Assembly: GCF_048771995.1 (NCBI RefSeq)
Contig: NC_133044.1
Coordinates: 1,384,001-1,448,000, forward strand
Source: Taeniopygia guttata
Lineage: Eukaryota; Chordata; Aves; Passeriformes; Estrildidae
Direction of reading: 5' to 3'
Length of the DNA: 64,000 bases
The notes beneath the pieces were generated by a model, which worked only from the letters and a program-made list of their open reading frames with translations, was not told where the DNA came from and made no database searches. The translations under genes were made by a program, and so were the position numbers. Shown one piece after another: positions 50,001-58,668 of the stretch. The first letter of the stretch is position 1; each line of letters begins with the position of its first letter.

Positions 50001-53000
50001 AGATCAGAGAGGAGAGGTGAAATTTGGGGACGCCTGCATCCACACCCATTTCAATCACAACCAACCCTCCAGGAACTGACAGGGCTGGTGCTTTTTGTAT
50101 TCATAAAGTGTCCAGACGAACACAATTCAATTAAAATGAACTACCAGTTTTAAGTGGGCTAGATCTGATCACAAGAATTTACACTCAGGCTTGAAACCCA
50201 GTTCTGCTGTCACACATTTGTGCAGGCTCCCAGTAAAATCTTCAAAGCAAGAATATATTTAAGTCCACGATCCTGCCTAGCACCAATTAATCCTGTAACT
50301 GCTCCGTGCCTCTGGAAACTGTGTAATCTGCCTGTGCCTCAGTTCCCCCCTCCCTGTGACACTCCCTGCTCTGTATGAATGCATTAACATCTCCAGATGG
50401 AGGTGTGGATATGCTGCAGATCCAAAAACCACCCAGGAACAGAGGTGAGAACAGAATTACCAGGGAGTTCTGGGCTGCTGAGTCCTGCAGGCTCCCCTTA
50501 AAAATTCCAAGCCTGTGTCAGTAAATCCCATTCCATCACAGAGCTGCTCCCACCCAGCTGTGTCCAGGTGAGGGGAGGGGGGAAGGCCTTGCCATCCTCT
50601 CTCCCAGGAAGTGGAACAGGTTCTCTGGCACCTACAGCAGACTGGATTTTATCCACAATCAGTCCTGCCTAATCAGGGTCTTCAACATGACTTACCAACA
50701 TGTTGTGGAGGATGTAAAAATACTATTTTAAAGACTGAGATTAAGAGAGCCCAACAAAAATCCTCATTAAAAAGACACTGAGAACATACTCATACACTGA
50801 GACTAAACAGAATCCTTCCCTCTCTCTTAAATGTCAAAATATTGCAGAACCAACCCAGAGGAAAATGAAAATACTCAGGGTGAAGCACTCAGAGAGAAAA
50901 GTCCAAATGTGCTGTTTAGTTCCAAACCACAGAATCTGTCATGGGACAGGTACACATGACAAAAGTCCAGCTCAGGAATTATTCCAGATGGGAGCACAGT
51001 TCTTTCCCAGCACACTCACCACAAATTCACACCTGTTTCCACCGCAGAAACATTTCTGGGTCACTCAAAGTTTTAGGAACAAAACTCCAACAACTTCCTT
51101 TCCCAGAAGGCAACAAAGCCCTATGGGGCTTTTTTTTTTTTTTTTTAATCTGATTCACTTTATTCAGGTTTATTTTATTACTGATCACAAACCTTGGTGG
51201 AACTTCAGCACAGTTCTCCAAAGCGTAAATAAGTTAATATTTGCTGTTGGTTCCTCCACTGAGCAAATCCAGCCCCACACCCCCTGCAATCTACTTTTAC
51301 CAAGCCCACTACTTCCTCCATTTCTTGAAATTATCTGCAGCTTATGCTGAGGAATAGAAATGTGGGATTCTGGTATTTTCTCTCAATCCACTGGCAGATG
51401 GAGACAAAGCCAAAAATACCCCAAAACCCCACACAAACGCAGTTTACATTTCAGGGACCTCCTGAACTCTTGCAAAAGGAAAGCACAGCCACTTGTCCCT
51501 TTAAAGTCGTGCAATTTCCATCAGTTTCTGGCAAAAAATGTTCCTCACCTGGGTTTCAAGTGCTCCCAGTTTAGTATTTTAACTAGAATTAGAAAGGAAA
51601 AGCTACAGGCCTGTAATGAGAAGCTCAGGGCCTTTGAGGATGAAGAGATTTAATTCCTTAAAGCCCTTGTTACCTCCTTGTCCCTCAATTATTTGTGGGT
51701 TATTTTGTCACTCTATCAAGATTTAACACAACAAGCCCCAAACACTGGAACTGTTTAATTCCTGACACTGGATGTGGCTCCACCAATGTTTATCCCACCT
51801 CTACTTTGGCTCTTCCTTGGCCTTGAGGGGATTTTTGGAGACAATTTCAGGAGATCCCCTTCCAGCCTCCCAGCACAGTGAAATGAGAGTGGCAGGCCTG
51901 CAATCTGTGCACAGCCACAGCACAGAAACTTGCACCTTGCACTCCTTTTCTATGTAAATAATGCAAGGATCCTGCGGGAACATGCCAGGGATTGGAATTT
52001 TTAATTAATGGGTCTCTTTAATGTGCAAATCAGGAACAGATTGCAAATTCTGACTCGCATTGATTATGAAAAACATTAATTGAACGTGCAAGACCCCAAA
52101 CAGAGGCAACATCTCAAGGCCTGGACCAGACTGGAAGATGCAGTGCAGGGGAATACAAATCTGTCCTGGAGAACAGCACCTTGGAATTGTGAGCTGGGAG
52201 GGTTTGTGTGTGCAGGACATTAAACACTGGACATTTGTGCTGCTTTCAGAGCTCAGCCACTCTGATCCCAGCACTAAAAACCAGCCAGACTCGGGTGTGC
52301 AAAACAGGAATAAACACGAGCTCCATGACCACAGTTTGGTCTCACATCTGTATGTAAAAAGGGCGGCAGAAAAAAAAATCTGGAATATAATTAAAGATTT
52401 TAAAAAAGAGGGAAATAAAAAGTAAGACAGCACAAACAAAGCAATGCTGTCTCTTTAAACAGAAATTCATCCTATATAAATTATGGCCATAAACTTTTCC
52501 TGCAGTGCAGCCTAATTAATTCTTGTTCTATACACAAAGGGAAATGCTGGGTGACAAATGGGTGTGAAGCCTGAAAGCTGCCAGGTCTGCAAAACATTTT
52601 CTACTTCAATTTATAAGCAATTTTGCAGTAAATCATCTACCAGAACCTGAGATCTCAGGAATCTAAGGTTGTCCAAAGCATGTTGTAACATTAAAAAAAA
52701 AAATCATAAAAGATTACAAAAATAATAAATTAAACATTTTAAGTTTTGTAACCTCCGGTCTCAAAATCTGGAAAATGAGCATGACCTTGCCATTTATTTT
52801 CACCCAGGTTTGGCTTTAAAACTGCAAATGGATGGAGAATTGCTGTCTACTCTTTAACACAATTACACTCCAGCCCTTAGGGAATTCCAGCACCACAACA
52901 GGGCTGTCCTGAGTAGGAGATACCCAAGAGGAAAATACACAAAGGACCTTTTTCCAATTCAAAAAATTCAATCTTTCTCTGAGCACAGAGCAGAAATTTC

Positions 53001-56000
53001 ATGAGAAATTGAAAGATTTGGAGAAAATTACTGGAAACACTCTTGTCCAGGAGCTCTGAGAGCACTGAGAGCCTCCTGACTTCAGCAGCCTGCAGGGTTC
53101 ACCCCGAGTCTGGCATTTTGGCACCCAGTCTTTTGTGCAGCTGGAACACCAAATCCTTCCCTCCTGTTCCACGAGGATGACGAAAATGTGCCAGATTTAT
53201 TTTGTGGGTTTGGACAGAAGTGCTGAGGCTGCCCTGAAAGGAGAGCATCATCCAAGCCAAAGCAGTGCCCATGCCATGATGATCCCCAGTCCTGTCCGAG
53301 GCTGAGGCTCATCACATGCAAGTGTAGCAGCAGTGGTAGAATGTTCCTAAATTCAGCATTTGCCACCTGTCAGCTTGAGATTTCCTCTGCTAACACTGCC
53401 CATGTCACTCCAGCTCTGTGCTCTGTCCTCACAGATGAGCCATGAACACAAACCAAGCCCTGAGGATCATCAGAGTGAACTCCCTGCCCAGATGGTGAGG
53501 AGAGGGGCAGGAGGGGATCATCCAGCACTTCTTAGCAGTGGAGTTTCCCTCAGAGCTCTGCACAACTGAGGGATCAGCCTCTGCAGCACTGGGGACACTG
53601 CACTCCATGCTTGTGGGTGTATTTTGCTTATGGGAAATACCAAAATGTCAACCATTGTTTCTGTTAAAGGTCTTTAATGATATTGCATCTTAGACCTGTA
53701 ATGAAACATGGAGCTGGGGCAGCTTGTAATGCATCTCATTAAGGACATTAATAACGTGTGTTCCACTGAAAGGTCAGCACAGCATTGGTGGGAGTTTGCC
53801 TTTTTGTCCTTAATCACTTCCTTTCAAGCAGCAGAGCCAACTTCAAAGCAGAAAGCAGCTCACCTGTAACTGCAGGTAAGCTGGTTGCCCTGCCCTAAGA
53901 CACAGGATCAAAACTTGCTGCAGGACCAAGGTTCAGGTCATGTCTGATGGCCCAGACACCTCTGTCCCTGTGCATTCACCTCAAGGCCATAAAAAAGGTG
54001 TCCAGATATAAAAACTAAACAGACCCACACCACACTGAAGCCCAGCACTTTGCACTCACCCACTGCAGCCTGCACGTTATGATTTCATATTGGAGAATCT
54101 ACTACAGCTCTCATCTGATCAGTGTGATCAGCAGTGATCTCAGGAACGAACAGATGAAGGAGCACCACGCTGGAATTCAGCTGCACAGCCCCTCCTTTGG
54201 GCTGCACAGCCCCTCCTTTGGGCTGCACAGCCCCTCCTTTGGGCTGCACAGCCCCTCCTTTGGGCTGCACAGCCCCTCCTTTGGGCTGCACAGCCCCTCC
54301 TTTGGGCTGCACAGCCCCTCCTTTGGGCTGCACAGCCCCTCCTTTGGGCAAACCTTTGCATTCACTGCACAAAGCTGGTACAAGGTGTCTCTGCACAGAG
54401 CACCCCAGCTCTGCACTGGACAGCAACAAGCAATTGTTTGTAAGGGTCTGAGCAAAGGAGAAAGATGAAAAGGCTCTTACAGCTCTCCACAGCGTTGTCA
54501 AAGTCCTGTCCCCCCTCCTGTCTGAACCTGGGGTAGGTGTCTGGCTGGGGCAGCCTGTTGGCAGTCATGAGCACCTTCTGCATCTTGATCCTCCCTTCCA
54601 TCAGCTGGTCCCACAGGGCTTCACAACAAAAAGGAAACAAAAGAATCAGTTAGCAAGACAAAGCACTTGCTCCTGGTGAAGGACCTGACAGCTCAGGCCC
54701 TCTCCTCAGGGCTGCACTCCTCCTGCTCAGGGCAGCCTTGGCCAGCACAAAATGGGTGCCACGAGTTGTCTCTGGACAAGGCAAATCCCAGCTGCAACTC
54801 TGTGAGCCACAGCCCAAACCACCCCTCTGCTGCACTGGTTCAAAGGACAGCCTGCACACAGAGGTTTGAGCTCACACAGGAAGAAATGGCACTGGGGGAG
54901 TCACACTTTGGAAAGAAGCAAACTGATCCCAGCAGGAGCAGTGCAGAAAGCTCCCAAACCCAATGGCCCCATGAGGATATTCAGCACTGGTTCAGTTAAG
55001 CTCATGGATAAATACACTTCACATCAGGAGCTGTTGCAGCAGCAGCGACACCAGAACATCTGGCACAACATCTGCACGCATGTGGGGCTGCTGCAGCATG
55101 CACAAGCAGGGTGCTGGCAGCACCTCAGCATGCTGAGGGCTCAGGCTGGTTTTACCCTGCCAGCAAACACACAGCAAACATGCACAAACCTAGCTGGTTC
55201 CTCACAGCTTTGCCCTTCTCCACTTCTTCAGACTCCTGTCCTCTGGAGAAGGTCAGCACTCCCCCATCGTCTTCGTTGTCTTTGGTTTCTTTTCCGTCAT
55301 CGTGGTTTTCACTCCCAAATTCTTCCTCCTCCTCCTCCTCACTTCCTTCTTCCATGTCAGCATCATCTTCACCCTCCTCTTCATCCTCCCCTTCACTGCT
55401 CCCTGCATCATCCATCCCCTCTGTAAACTTCTCAAAGTCTGTGATACTCTGGGAGCTGAACTCTGGTGCCTTGGCCTCTTCATCATCTTCCAAGTCATCC
55501 TCCTGCTCACTGCCAGCACTGCTGGGCTTCTCCCTGCCCTTAGTGCCAACACTGTCCTCCTCTTCTGAGCCTTCACTGACACTGTACCAGTCATCTAGTG
55601 CTTCTTCAGCTAATAAACGAGAGAAAAAAGTTATTTACTTGGCAGGGAAATTCACCAGCAGCAGCTCAGGTTTGGGCTGTTTGAGGTCCAGTTTAACTGT
55701 AGCTGCTCCTTGCCCTGAGCTTTGCCAGGCTCAGTGCTGACATCATGGTCTGCCAGCAAAAAGGGGGGGAAAAAATGAGATTTCTTACCAGATCCTTCTT
55801 CAGACAGAGCATCTCCCCAGAGCTCTTTCTGCAAAGCTTTCCGAGACGTGGCTTTTCCACTGTACCTCTTATCAGCTTCCAGGAGAGAGGCTGAGGCTCT
55901 TTTCCTGATATTGCCAACAGGCAAAATGTCATCCGTGGTTTCATCCTCAAATCTGTCAATCACTTTAGCAACTGTAGCTGTGGAGAGGAGAAAAAAAGGG

Positions 56001-57289
56001 AAGGGGTGTCTGAAACTGAGCTGAATTCCAGTCTGGAAGGAGCCCTGGGAAGCTCCTCACGCTCTGGTACAACAGTGCACTGCACAGGGGAACAGGAACT
56101 TTGAAAAGAGCAGGAAAGGCACACAAATAATTTCCTGCAAGGGGGAAAGGCTCCTGCATGAAGCAGAAGTGCAGCAGGGTCTCCGAGTCCTTCACATGGA
56201 GGGCTCTGCAGAGCTGCAATGCCTTCACTCACTTCATGCTTGCAGATTAAAATTCAGATGCACTCTGGCCTCTTGCTCTATATACAAGCCATATAAACAC
56301 ATACATTGCACTGTGGTTTTTGCCCTCCTTCATCCCCATCTTCTCCAGGACACAGAGCAGAGCAGTCCAGCCCAGAGAACACATCCCACCTCTCCCCAGC
56401 CTGTGCCAAATTACAGTGAGCGACTCAAATCACTGAGTGCCCTTAATGTGCGTTTGGAAACCTTAATGCCTGCTTGGAGTGCTTGTTAGAGGCAGAGGGG
56501 GGCAAAAACATCTCCTGCTCATAACCAAAGTAACAAGATCTGCTACAGGTACAGTCACTCCAGGCAGCAGAGGATGGGCAGGAGGGGCAGATCCTTCCAG
56601 CACCTCCTGGAACCCTCAGTCTGGCACCAGCGCTCGATGAAGCTCTCCCAGAGCAGCAGCGGCTGCCCCGGCAGTGTCCCGGGCCGGGCTGGATGGGTTT
56701 GGAGCAGCCCGGGACAGTGGAAGGTGTCCCTGCCATGGCACGGTGGCACTGGCTGGGCTCTGAGGCCCCAAACCCAAAGCAGTCTGGGATTCTGTAAAGT
56801 CTGGAACAAAATTATGGTTACTAAAACAGGAAAACACCTCTGCTGAGCACGGTGACTTCCTCGGTGGTAATTAAAGCGTTTTTACAAGGACACTCCCGCT
56901 CTCACCAGCCTGCAGGCCAGAACCGGGCTAGGCCCAACACAGGCCCGACGCCGGGGCTGGCCGCAGCCCTGAGAGAACCGATCCCGGACTCATCCCCGAC
57001 CCACAGCGGCTCGATGGACTCCGTGGCGGAGGTAACCCCGAGCCCCGACCCAGCCGCGGTCCCCGCGGTCACCCGGGCCCGGCGGGACCCGGCCCGCCCC
57101 GCCGCCACGTGCGGCCGCTCCGGCAGCGCCCGGGCCGCCCCCGCCGGCCCCTCCCGCCGCCGCCGGCCCCGGTACCGAGCGTCCCTTCCCCGGTGCTCCC
57201 GCACCTTCCTCCGCATCGTCCTCGGGGTCCCGCGGGCCGGGCCGGGGGTCCAGCAGCTCCTGCAGCCGCAGCGCCAAGGGCGCCGCCAT
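23008..57289 (-). CDS. AATF: Apoptosis-antagonizing transcription factor (AATF/Che-1), complete, twelve exons
   Basis: AATF is a nuclear and nucleolar protein. It joins the small-subunit processome (with NGDN and NOL10), binds RNA polymerase II and RB, and modulates p53-dependent stress responses; yeast Bfr2 is the homologue. Exons in transcript order: 57289-57205, 55977-55789, 55609-55190, 54618-54481, 44264-44150, 43885-43681, 42975-42817, 42068-41985, 34924-34857, 33737-33657, 31770-31699, 23071-23008. They sum to 1680 nt, giving 559 residues; human AATF has 560. Order: N-terminal LQELL motif; residues 29-91 with VIDRFEDE and SIRK-like [12 protein letters not shown]; a long acidic run near residues 160-200; the AATF leucine-rich region (about 232-316, [16 protein letters not shown]); a basic stretch [10 protein letters not shown]; then the conserved TRAUB-type C-terminus ([34 protein letters not shown]). 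ACACA converges on its 3' end. Confidence 0.96.
25013..25250. repeat. AT-rich minisatellite, three copies of about 79 bp
   Basis: The block agaactatatatataattg, with flanking tataatta and aataaatatataaatt, recurs at 25021, 25101 and 25179. It is embedded in (TA)n from about 24970 to 25270, within the last AATF intron. Confidence 0.9.
27072..27182 (+). mobile_element. CR1 LINE 3' region
   Basis: ggcttggagcagcctgggac, agtggaaggcgtccctgccc and cacccaaaccagtctgggat are CR1 3' phrases, located in the last AATF intron. Confidence 0.8.
31426..31458. repeat. Perfect inverted repeat, 11-bp arms
   Basis: ttagaactcct and aggagttctaa are exact complements around an 11-base loop, in AATF intron 11. Confidence 0.88.
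31699..31770 (-). CDS. AATF: AATF coding exon 11
   Basis: The acceptor is ctccccag and the donor gtgagt. It reads [20 protein letters not shown] then DDA. It corresponds to human [20 protein letters not shown], and FMAPID is a family hallmark. Confidence 0.95.
31771..33656 (-). other. AATF intron 10
   Basis: 1.9-kb intron of unique sequence. No repeats or genes were recognised. Confidence 0.88.
33657..33737 (-). CDS. AATF: AATF coding exon 10
   Basis: The acceptor is cccccag and the donor gtgagt. It reads [20 protein letters not shown] then SKGRRI, a lysine/arginine-rich helix of the TRAUB-type domain. Confidence 0.95.
33738..34856 (-). other. AATF intron 9
   Basis: 1.1-kb AT-rich intron. 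Nothing else was recognised. Confidence 0.88.
34857..34924 (-). CDS. AATF: AATF coding exon 9
   Basis: The acceptor is ttcctgcag and the donor gtgagt. It reads [20 protein letters not shown] then MG. Continuity from ...DDDDFYHQ across a 7-kb intron is in phase. Confidence 0.95.
36178..36402 (+). mobile_element. CR1 LINE 3' region with intact tail
   Basis: It runs through gggcaggaattcccggctgg, cagagcagctgtggctgccc, cctgggacagtggaaggtgt and ttccttccaacccaaaccat to tccacgattccaag. This is the most complete CR1 3' end in the window, antisense to AATF. Confidence 0.88.
37387..37670 (+). mobile_element. LTR-like element, copy B, antisense in an AATF intron
   Basis: This 284-bp copy matches the reverse complement of 4709-5290 along its length. 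Features are CCAAT motifs at about 37529 and 37557, tctataaaag near 37584 and aataaa near 37609, and it ends ctcaacag. Both ends are flanked by tgacactg (37379-37386 and 37671-37678). It carries no coding sequence. Confidence 0.8.
41985..42068 (-). CDS. AATF: AATF coding exon 8
   Basis: The acceptor is gcttgcag and the donor gtaggg. It is 28 codons: [20 protein letters not shown] then DDDDFYHQ. The [15 protein letters not shown] block is almost universal in AATF/Bfr2 proteins. Confidence 0.96.
42069..42816 (-). other. AATF intron 7
   Basis: 748-bp intron, gtaagg...ttgcag. Unique sequence, nothing else seen. Confidence 0.88.
42817..42975 (-). CDS. AATF: AATF coding exon 7
   Basis: The acceptor is ccctgcag and the donor gtaagg. 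It is 53 codons in phase 0: [40 protein letters not shown] and [29 protein letters not shown] is the strongest conserved block of the C-terminal domain. Confidence 0.95.
42976..43680 (-). other. AATF intron 6, GC-AG type
   Basis: The 705-bp intron starts gcaagg (43680 downwards) and ends ccctgcag. The donor context AAG|GCAAG is otherwise an excellent U1 match, as is usual for GC-AG introns. A CR1 fragment lies inside. Confidence 0.88.
43461..43587 (-). mobile_element. CR1 LINE fragment
   Basis: Reverse-complement CR1 text: ctgacactgtcccaggttgc, ccccgtccaagctggccttg and cacagctgctctgagcac. It lies in the GC-AG intron of AATF, about 95 bp past the GC donor. Confidence 0.78.
43681..43885 (-). 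CDS. AATF: AATF coding exon 6, ending at a GC donor
   Basis: The acceptor is ttgttccag. It reads [60 protein letters not shown] and LATGKMGK. The exon ends ..GGGAAG followed by gcaagg, so the donor is GC rather than GT. The next GT is 10 nt further and would break the frame. The [16 protein letters not shown] junction matches the family exactly. [10 protein letters not shown] is a basic, probably nuclear-targeting segment. Confidence 0.94.
44150..44264 (-). CDS. AATF: AATF coding exon 5
   Basis: The exon is separated from exon 4 by a 10.2-kb intron. The acceptor is ctctgcag and the donor gtaaat. It reads [20 protein letters not shown] then [17 protein letters not shown]. It carries a leucine-rich amphipathic stretch with an LEALL motif. 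Phase agrees on both sides. Confidence 0.95.
44265..54480 (-). other. AATF intron 4 (largest intron)
   Basis: 10.2-kb intron. It contains the perfect 21-bp array at 54181-54348 and a unique AT-rich block at about 47480-47800 with an octamer ATGCAAAT and homeodomain-like TTAATTG sites. The rest is unique sequence. No extra exon was recognised. Intron 5 (43886-44149, 264 bp) is unremarkable. Confidence 0.88.
54181..54348. repeat. Perfect minisatellite, 8 x 21 bp
   Basis: Eight identical copies of the unit ctgcacagcccctcctttgg plus g, starting at 54181 and every 21 bp to 54328. It lies about 130 bp inside AATF intron 4. As 21 is divisible by three, both strands show repeated-peptide open frames (for example LHSPSFG), which are artefacts. 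Confidence 0.97.
54481..54618 (-). CDS. AATF: AATF coding exon 4
   Basis: The acceptor is tttgttgtgaag (an AAG acceptor) and the donor gtaaga. It reads [40 protein letters not shown] and DNAVES. ALWDQL.EGRIK.QK opens the conserved AATF core domain. A perfect 21-bp minisatellite lies about 130 bp into the following intron. Confidence 0.95.
54619..55189 (-). other. AATF intron 3
   Basis: 571-bp intron, gtttgt...gtgaag. Unique sequence only. Intron 2 (55610-55788, 179 bp) is short and carries no repeat. Confidence 0.88.
55190..55609 (-). CDS. AATF: AATF coding exon 3 (acidic region)
   Basis: This is the longest exon (420 nt, about residues 92-231). It starts [20 protein letters not shown] and contains [20 protein letters not shown], a run of Glu/Asp with seven consecutive Glu, [12 protein letters not shown] and [14 protein letters not shown]. 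Both FEKFT.GMDD and EEVEKG.AV.NQ are AATF signatures. The acceptor is ttattag. The donor G|gtttgt is weak but canonical at GT and is fixed by the following ALWDQL block. Confidence 0.95.
55789..55977 (-). CDS. AATF: AATF coding exon 2
   Basis: The acceptor is ctccacag and the donor gtaaga. It encodes about residues 29-91: [40 protein letters not shown] and [20 protein letters not shown], then GS. The VIDRF and ASASLL...DKRY...GK.TSRKA blocks match the AATF N-terminal region. Confidence 0.95.
55978..57204 (-). other. AATF intron 1
   Basis: 1.2-kb intron with gtgcgg...ccacag ends. It contains a CR1 fragment at 56625-56800 and, next to exon 1, CpG-rich promoter-proximal sequence. Confidence 0.88.
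56625..56800 (+). mobile_element. CR1 LINE fragment in AATF intron 1
   Basis: cagcagcggctgccccggca, tttggagcagcccgggacag and tggaaggtgtccctgccatg identify CR1. It ends ccaaagcagtctgggattct. It lies in the first AATF intron, about 0.4 kb from exon 1. Confidence 0.8.
57205..57289 (-). CDS. AATF: AATF coding exon 1 with start codon
   Basis: ATG is the complement of 57287-57289, in the strong Kozak context caag-ATG-G. It reads [20 protein letters not shown] and DPEDDAEE, then donor gtgcgg. Compare human MAGPQPLALQLEQLLNPRP. It has very high GC and lies inside the CpG-rich promoter. Confidence 0.93.
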
Positions 57290-57366
57290 CTTGGGGGGGC
57301 TGGGGCGGGGCGGGGCGGCGTGAGGGGACGGGGCGGGGCGGGACGGGAAGGGAGCCCGGGCCCGCC
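57290..57366 (-). promoter_or_regulatory. Candidate AATF core promoter / 5' UTR, GC-box rich and TATA-less
   Basis: Only about 77 bp separate the AATF start codon from a tandem array. This stretch is almost pure G/C with overlapping GC boxes (ggggcggggcggggcggcg and a second cluster at about 57329-57342) and no TATA box, as expected of a CpG-island housekeeping promoter. The transcription start was not identified and could lie inside the adjoining array. Confidence 0.6.
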
Positions 57367-58262
57367 GGGATCCACCGGGAACGAGCCCGGGATCCAACCG
57401 AAATCCAACTGGGAACAAACCCGGGGTCCAACCGGGAATGAGCACGGGATCCAACCGGGAACGAACCCAGGATCCGACCGGGAATGAGCACGGGATCCAA
57501 CCGGGAATGAGCCCGGGATCCAACCGGGAACGAGCCCGGGATCCAACCGGGAATGAGCCCGGGATCCAACCGGGAATGAGCCCGGGATCCAACCGGGAAT
57601 GAGCACGGGATCCAACCGGGAACGAGCACGGGATGCAACCGGGAATGAACCCGGGATACACCCGGGAACGAACCCGGGATCCAACCGGGAGTGAATCCGG
57701 GATCCAACCGGGAACGAGCACGGGATCCAACCGAAATCCGTCTGGGAACGAACCCAGGATCCAACCGGGAACGAACCCGGGGTCCAACCGGGAACGAGCA
57801 CGGGATCCAACTGGGAACAAACCCGGATCCAACCAGGAATGAGCCCGGGATCCAACCGAAATCCGTCTGGGAACGAACCCAGGATCCAACCGGGAACAAA
57901 CCCGGGATCCAACAGGGAGTGAACCCAGGATCCAACCGGGAATGAGCACAGGATCCAACCGGGAATCCAACCGGGAATGAGCCCGGGATCCAACAGGAAT
58001 CCAGCCGGGAATTAACCCAGGATCCAGCCGGGAATTAACCCGGGATCCAACCGGGAATGAGCCCGTGAGCCAACAGGAATCCAACCGGGAATTAACCTGG
58101 GATCCAACTGGGAATGAACCCGGCATCCAACCAGAATCCATCCAGGAATGAGCCTGGGATCCAACCAGGAATGAGCACAGGATCCAACCAGAATCCATCC
58201 AGGAATGAGCCCAGGATCCACCCGGGAATGAGCCCGGGATCCAACCGAAATCCAGCTGGGAT
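57367..58262. repeat. 0.9-kb minisatellite of about 23-bp units next to the AATF promoter
   Basis: There are roughly 39 imperfect copies of a unit built on gggatccaac followed by cgggaatgag and ccc, with frequent gggaacgag and gaaatccaac variants. Units carry CpG and a GGATCC core. Because the unit lacks stop codons in most frames, several overlapping open frames of hundreds of codons cross the array on both strands; these are artefacts. The array begins within 80 bp of the AATF ATG. Confidence 0.95.
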
Positions 58263-58561
58263 CTATCCCAGGCCCACACGGTGACCCCGAGCCCCCCGCC
58301 GTTCCGGGGCATCCGCAGCCCTTGTGGGCAGCAGGGCTGTGGGATCGGGCTCTCGGTGCCAAGTGCCATCAATAACACACAATATGACAACTATTGCTTT
58401 AAATCCCCGTCAGATCCCTCTGCCTCTCCAGCTGCGCAGAACCGAATTCATTCTCTTCCCTTCCTCTGTTAAATATTCTGTGGCCTCTGCTGGAGTCCCT
58501 CTCCCAGCGGTGAGGTCCCAGAGCCGGGTTCCCAGGTCAGGCCTCGCACACGGATAGATCC

Positions 58562-58668
58562 TTACACCCGAGTTACACCCGAGTTCCAGCAGAGTTACAC
58601 CCAAGTTACACCCGAGTTATACCTGAGTTACACCCCAGTTACACCCGAGTTACACCTGAGTTACAGCA
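58562..58668. repeat. Short minisatellite, about 11-bp unit
   Basis: About nine or ten imperfect copies of gagttacaccc are present, with variants gagttacacct and gagttatacct. It lies 300 bp beyond the larger array upstream of AATF and is unrelated to it in unit sequence. Confidence 0.9.

Noticed and set aside
54079-54501. Repeated-peptide open frames LHSPSFG (+) and QPKGGAV (-)
   Set aside because: They come from the 21-bp perfect repeat in an intron, with no splice or homology support.
55111-55740. 209-residue + strand Ser-rich open frame
   Set aside because: It is the antisense of the Glu/Asp-rich AATF exon 3 (GAA/GAG read backwards gives Ser codons).
56990-58390. 466-residue open frame on the - strand, with companions of 363 and 288 residues
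   Set aside because: They translate the 23-bp array into repeated SFPVGSR/HSRLDPG-type text in overlapping frames and run through AATF exon 1 out of frame. Lack of stops is a property of the repeat unit.
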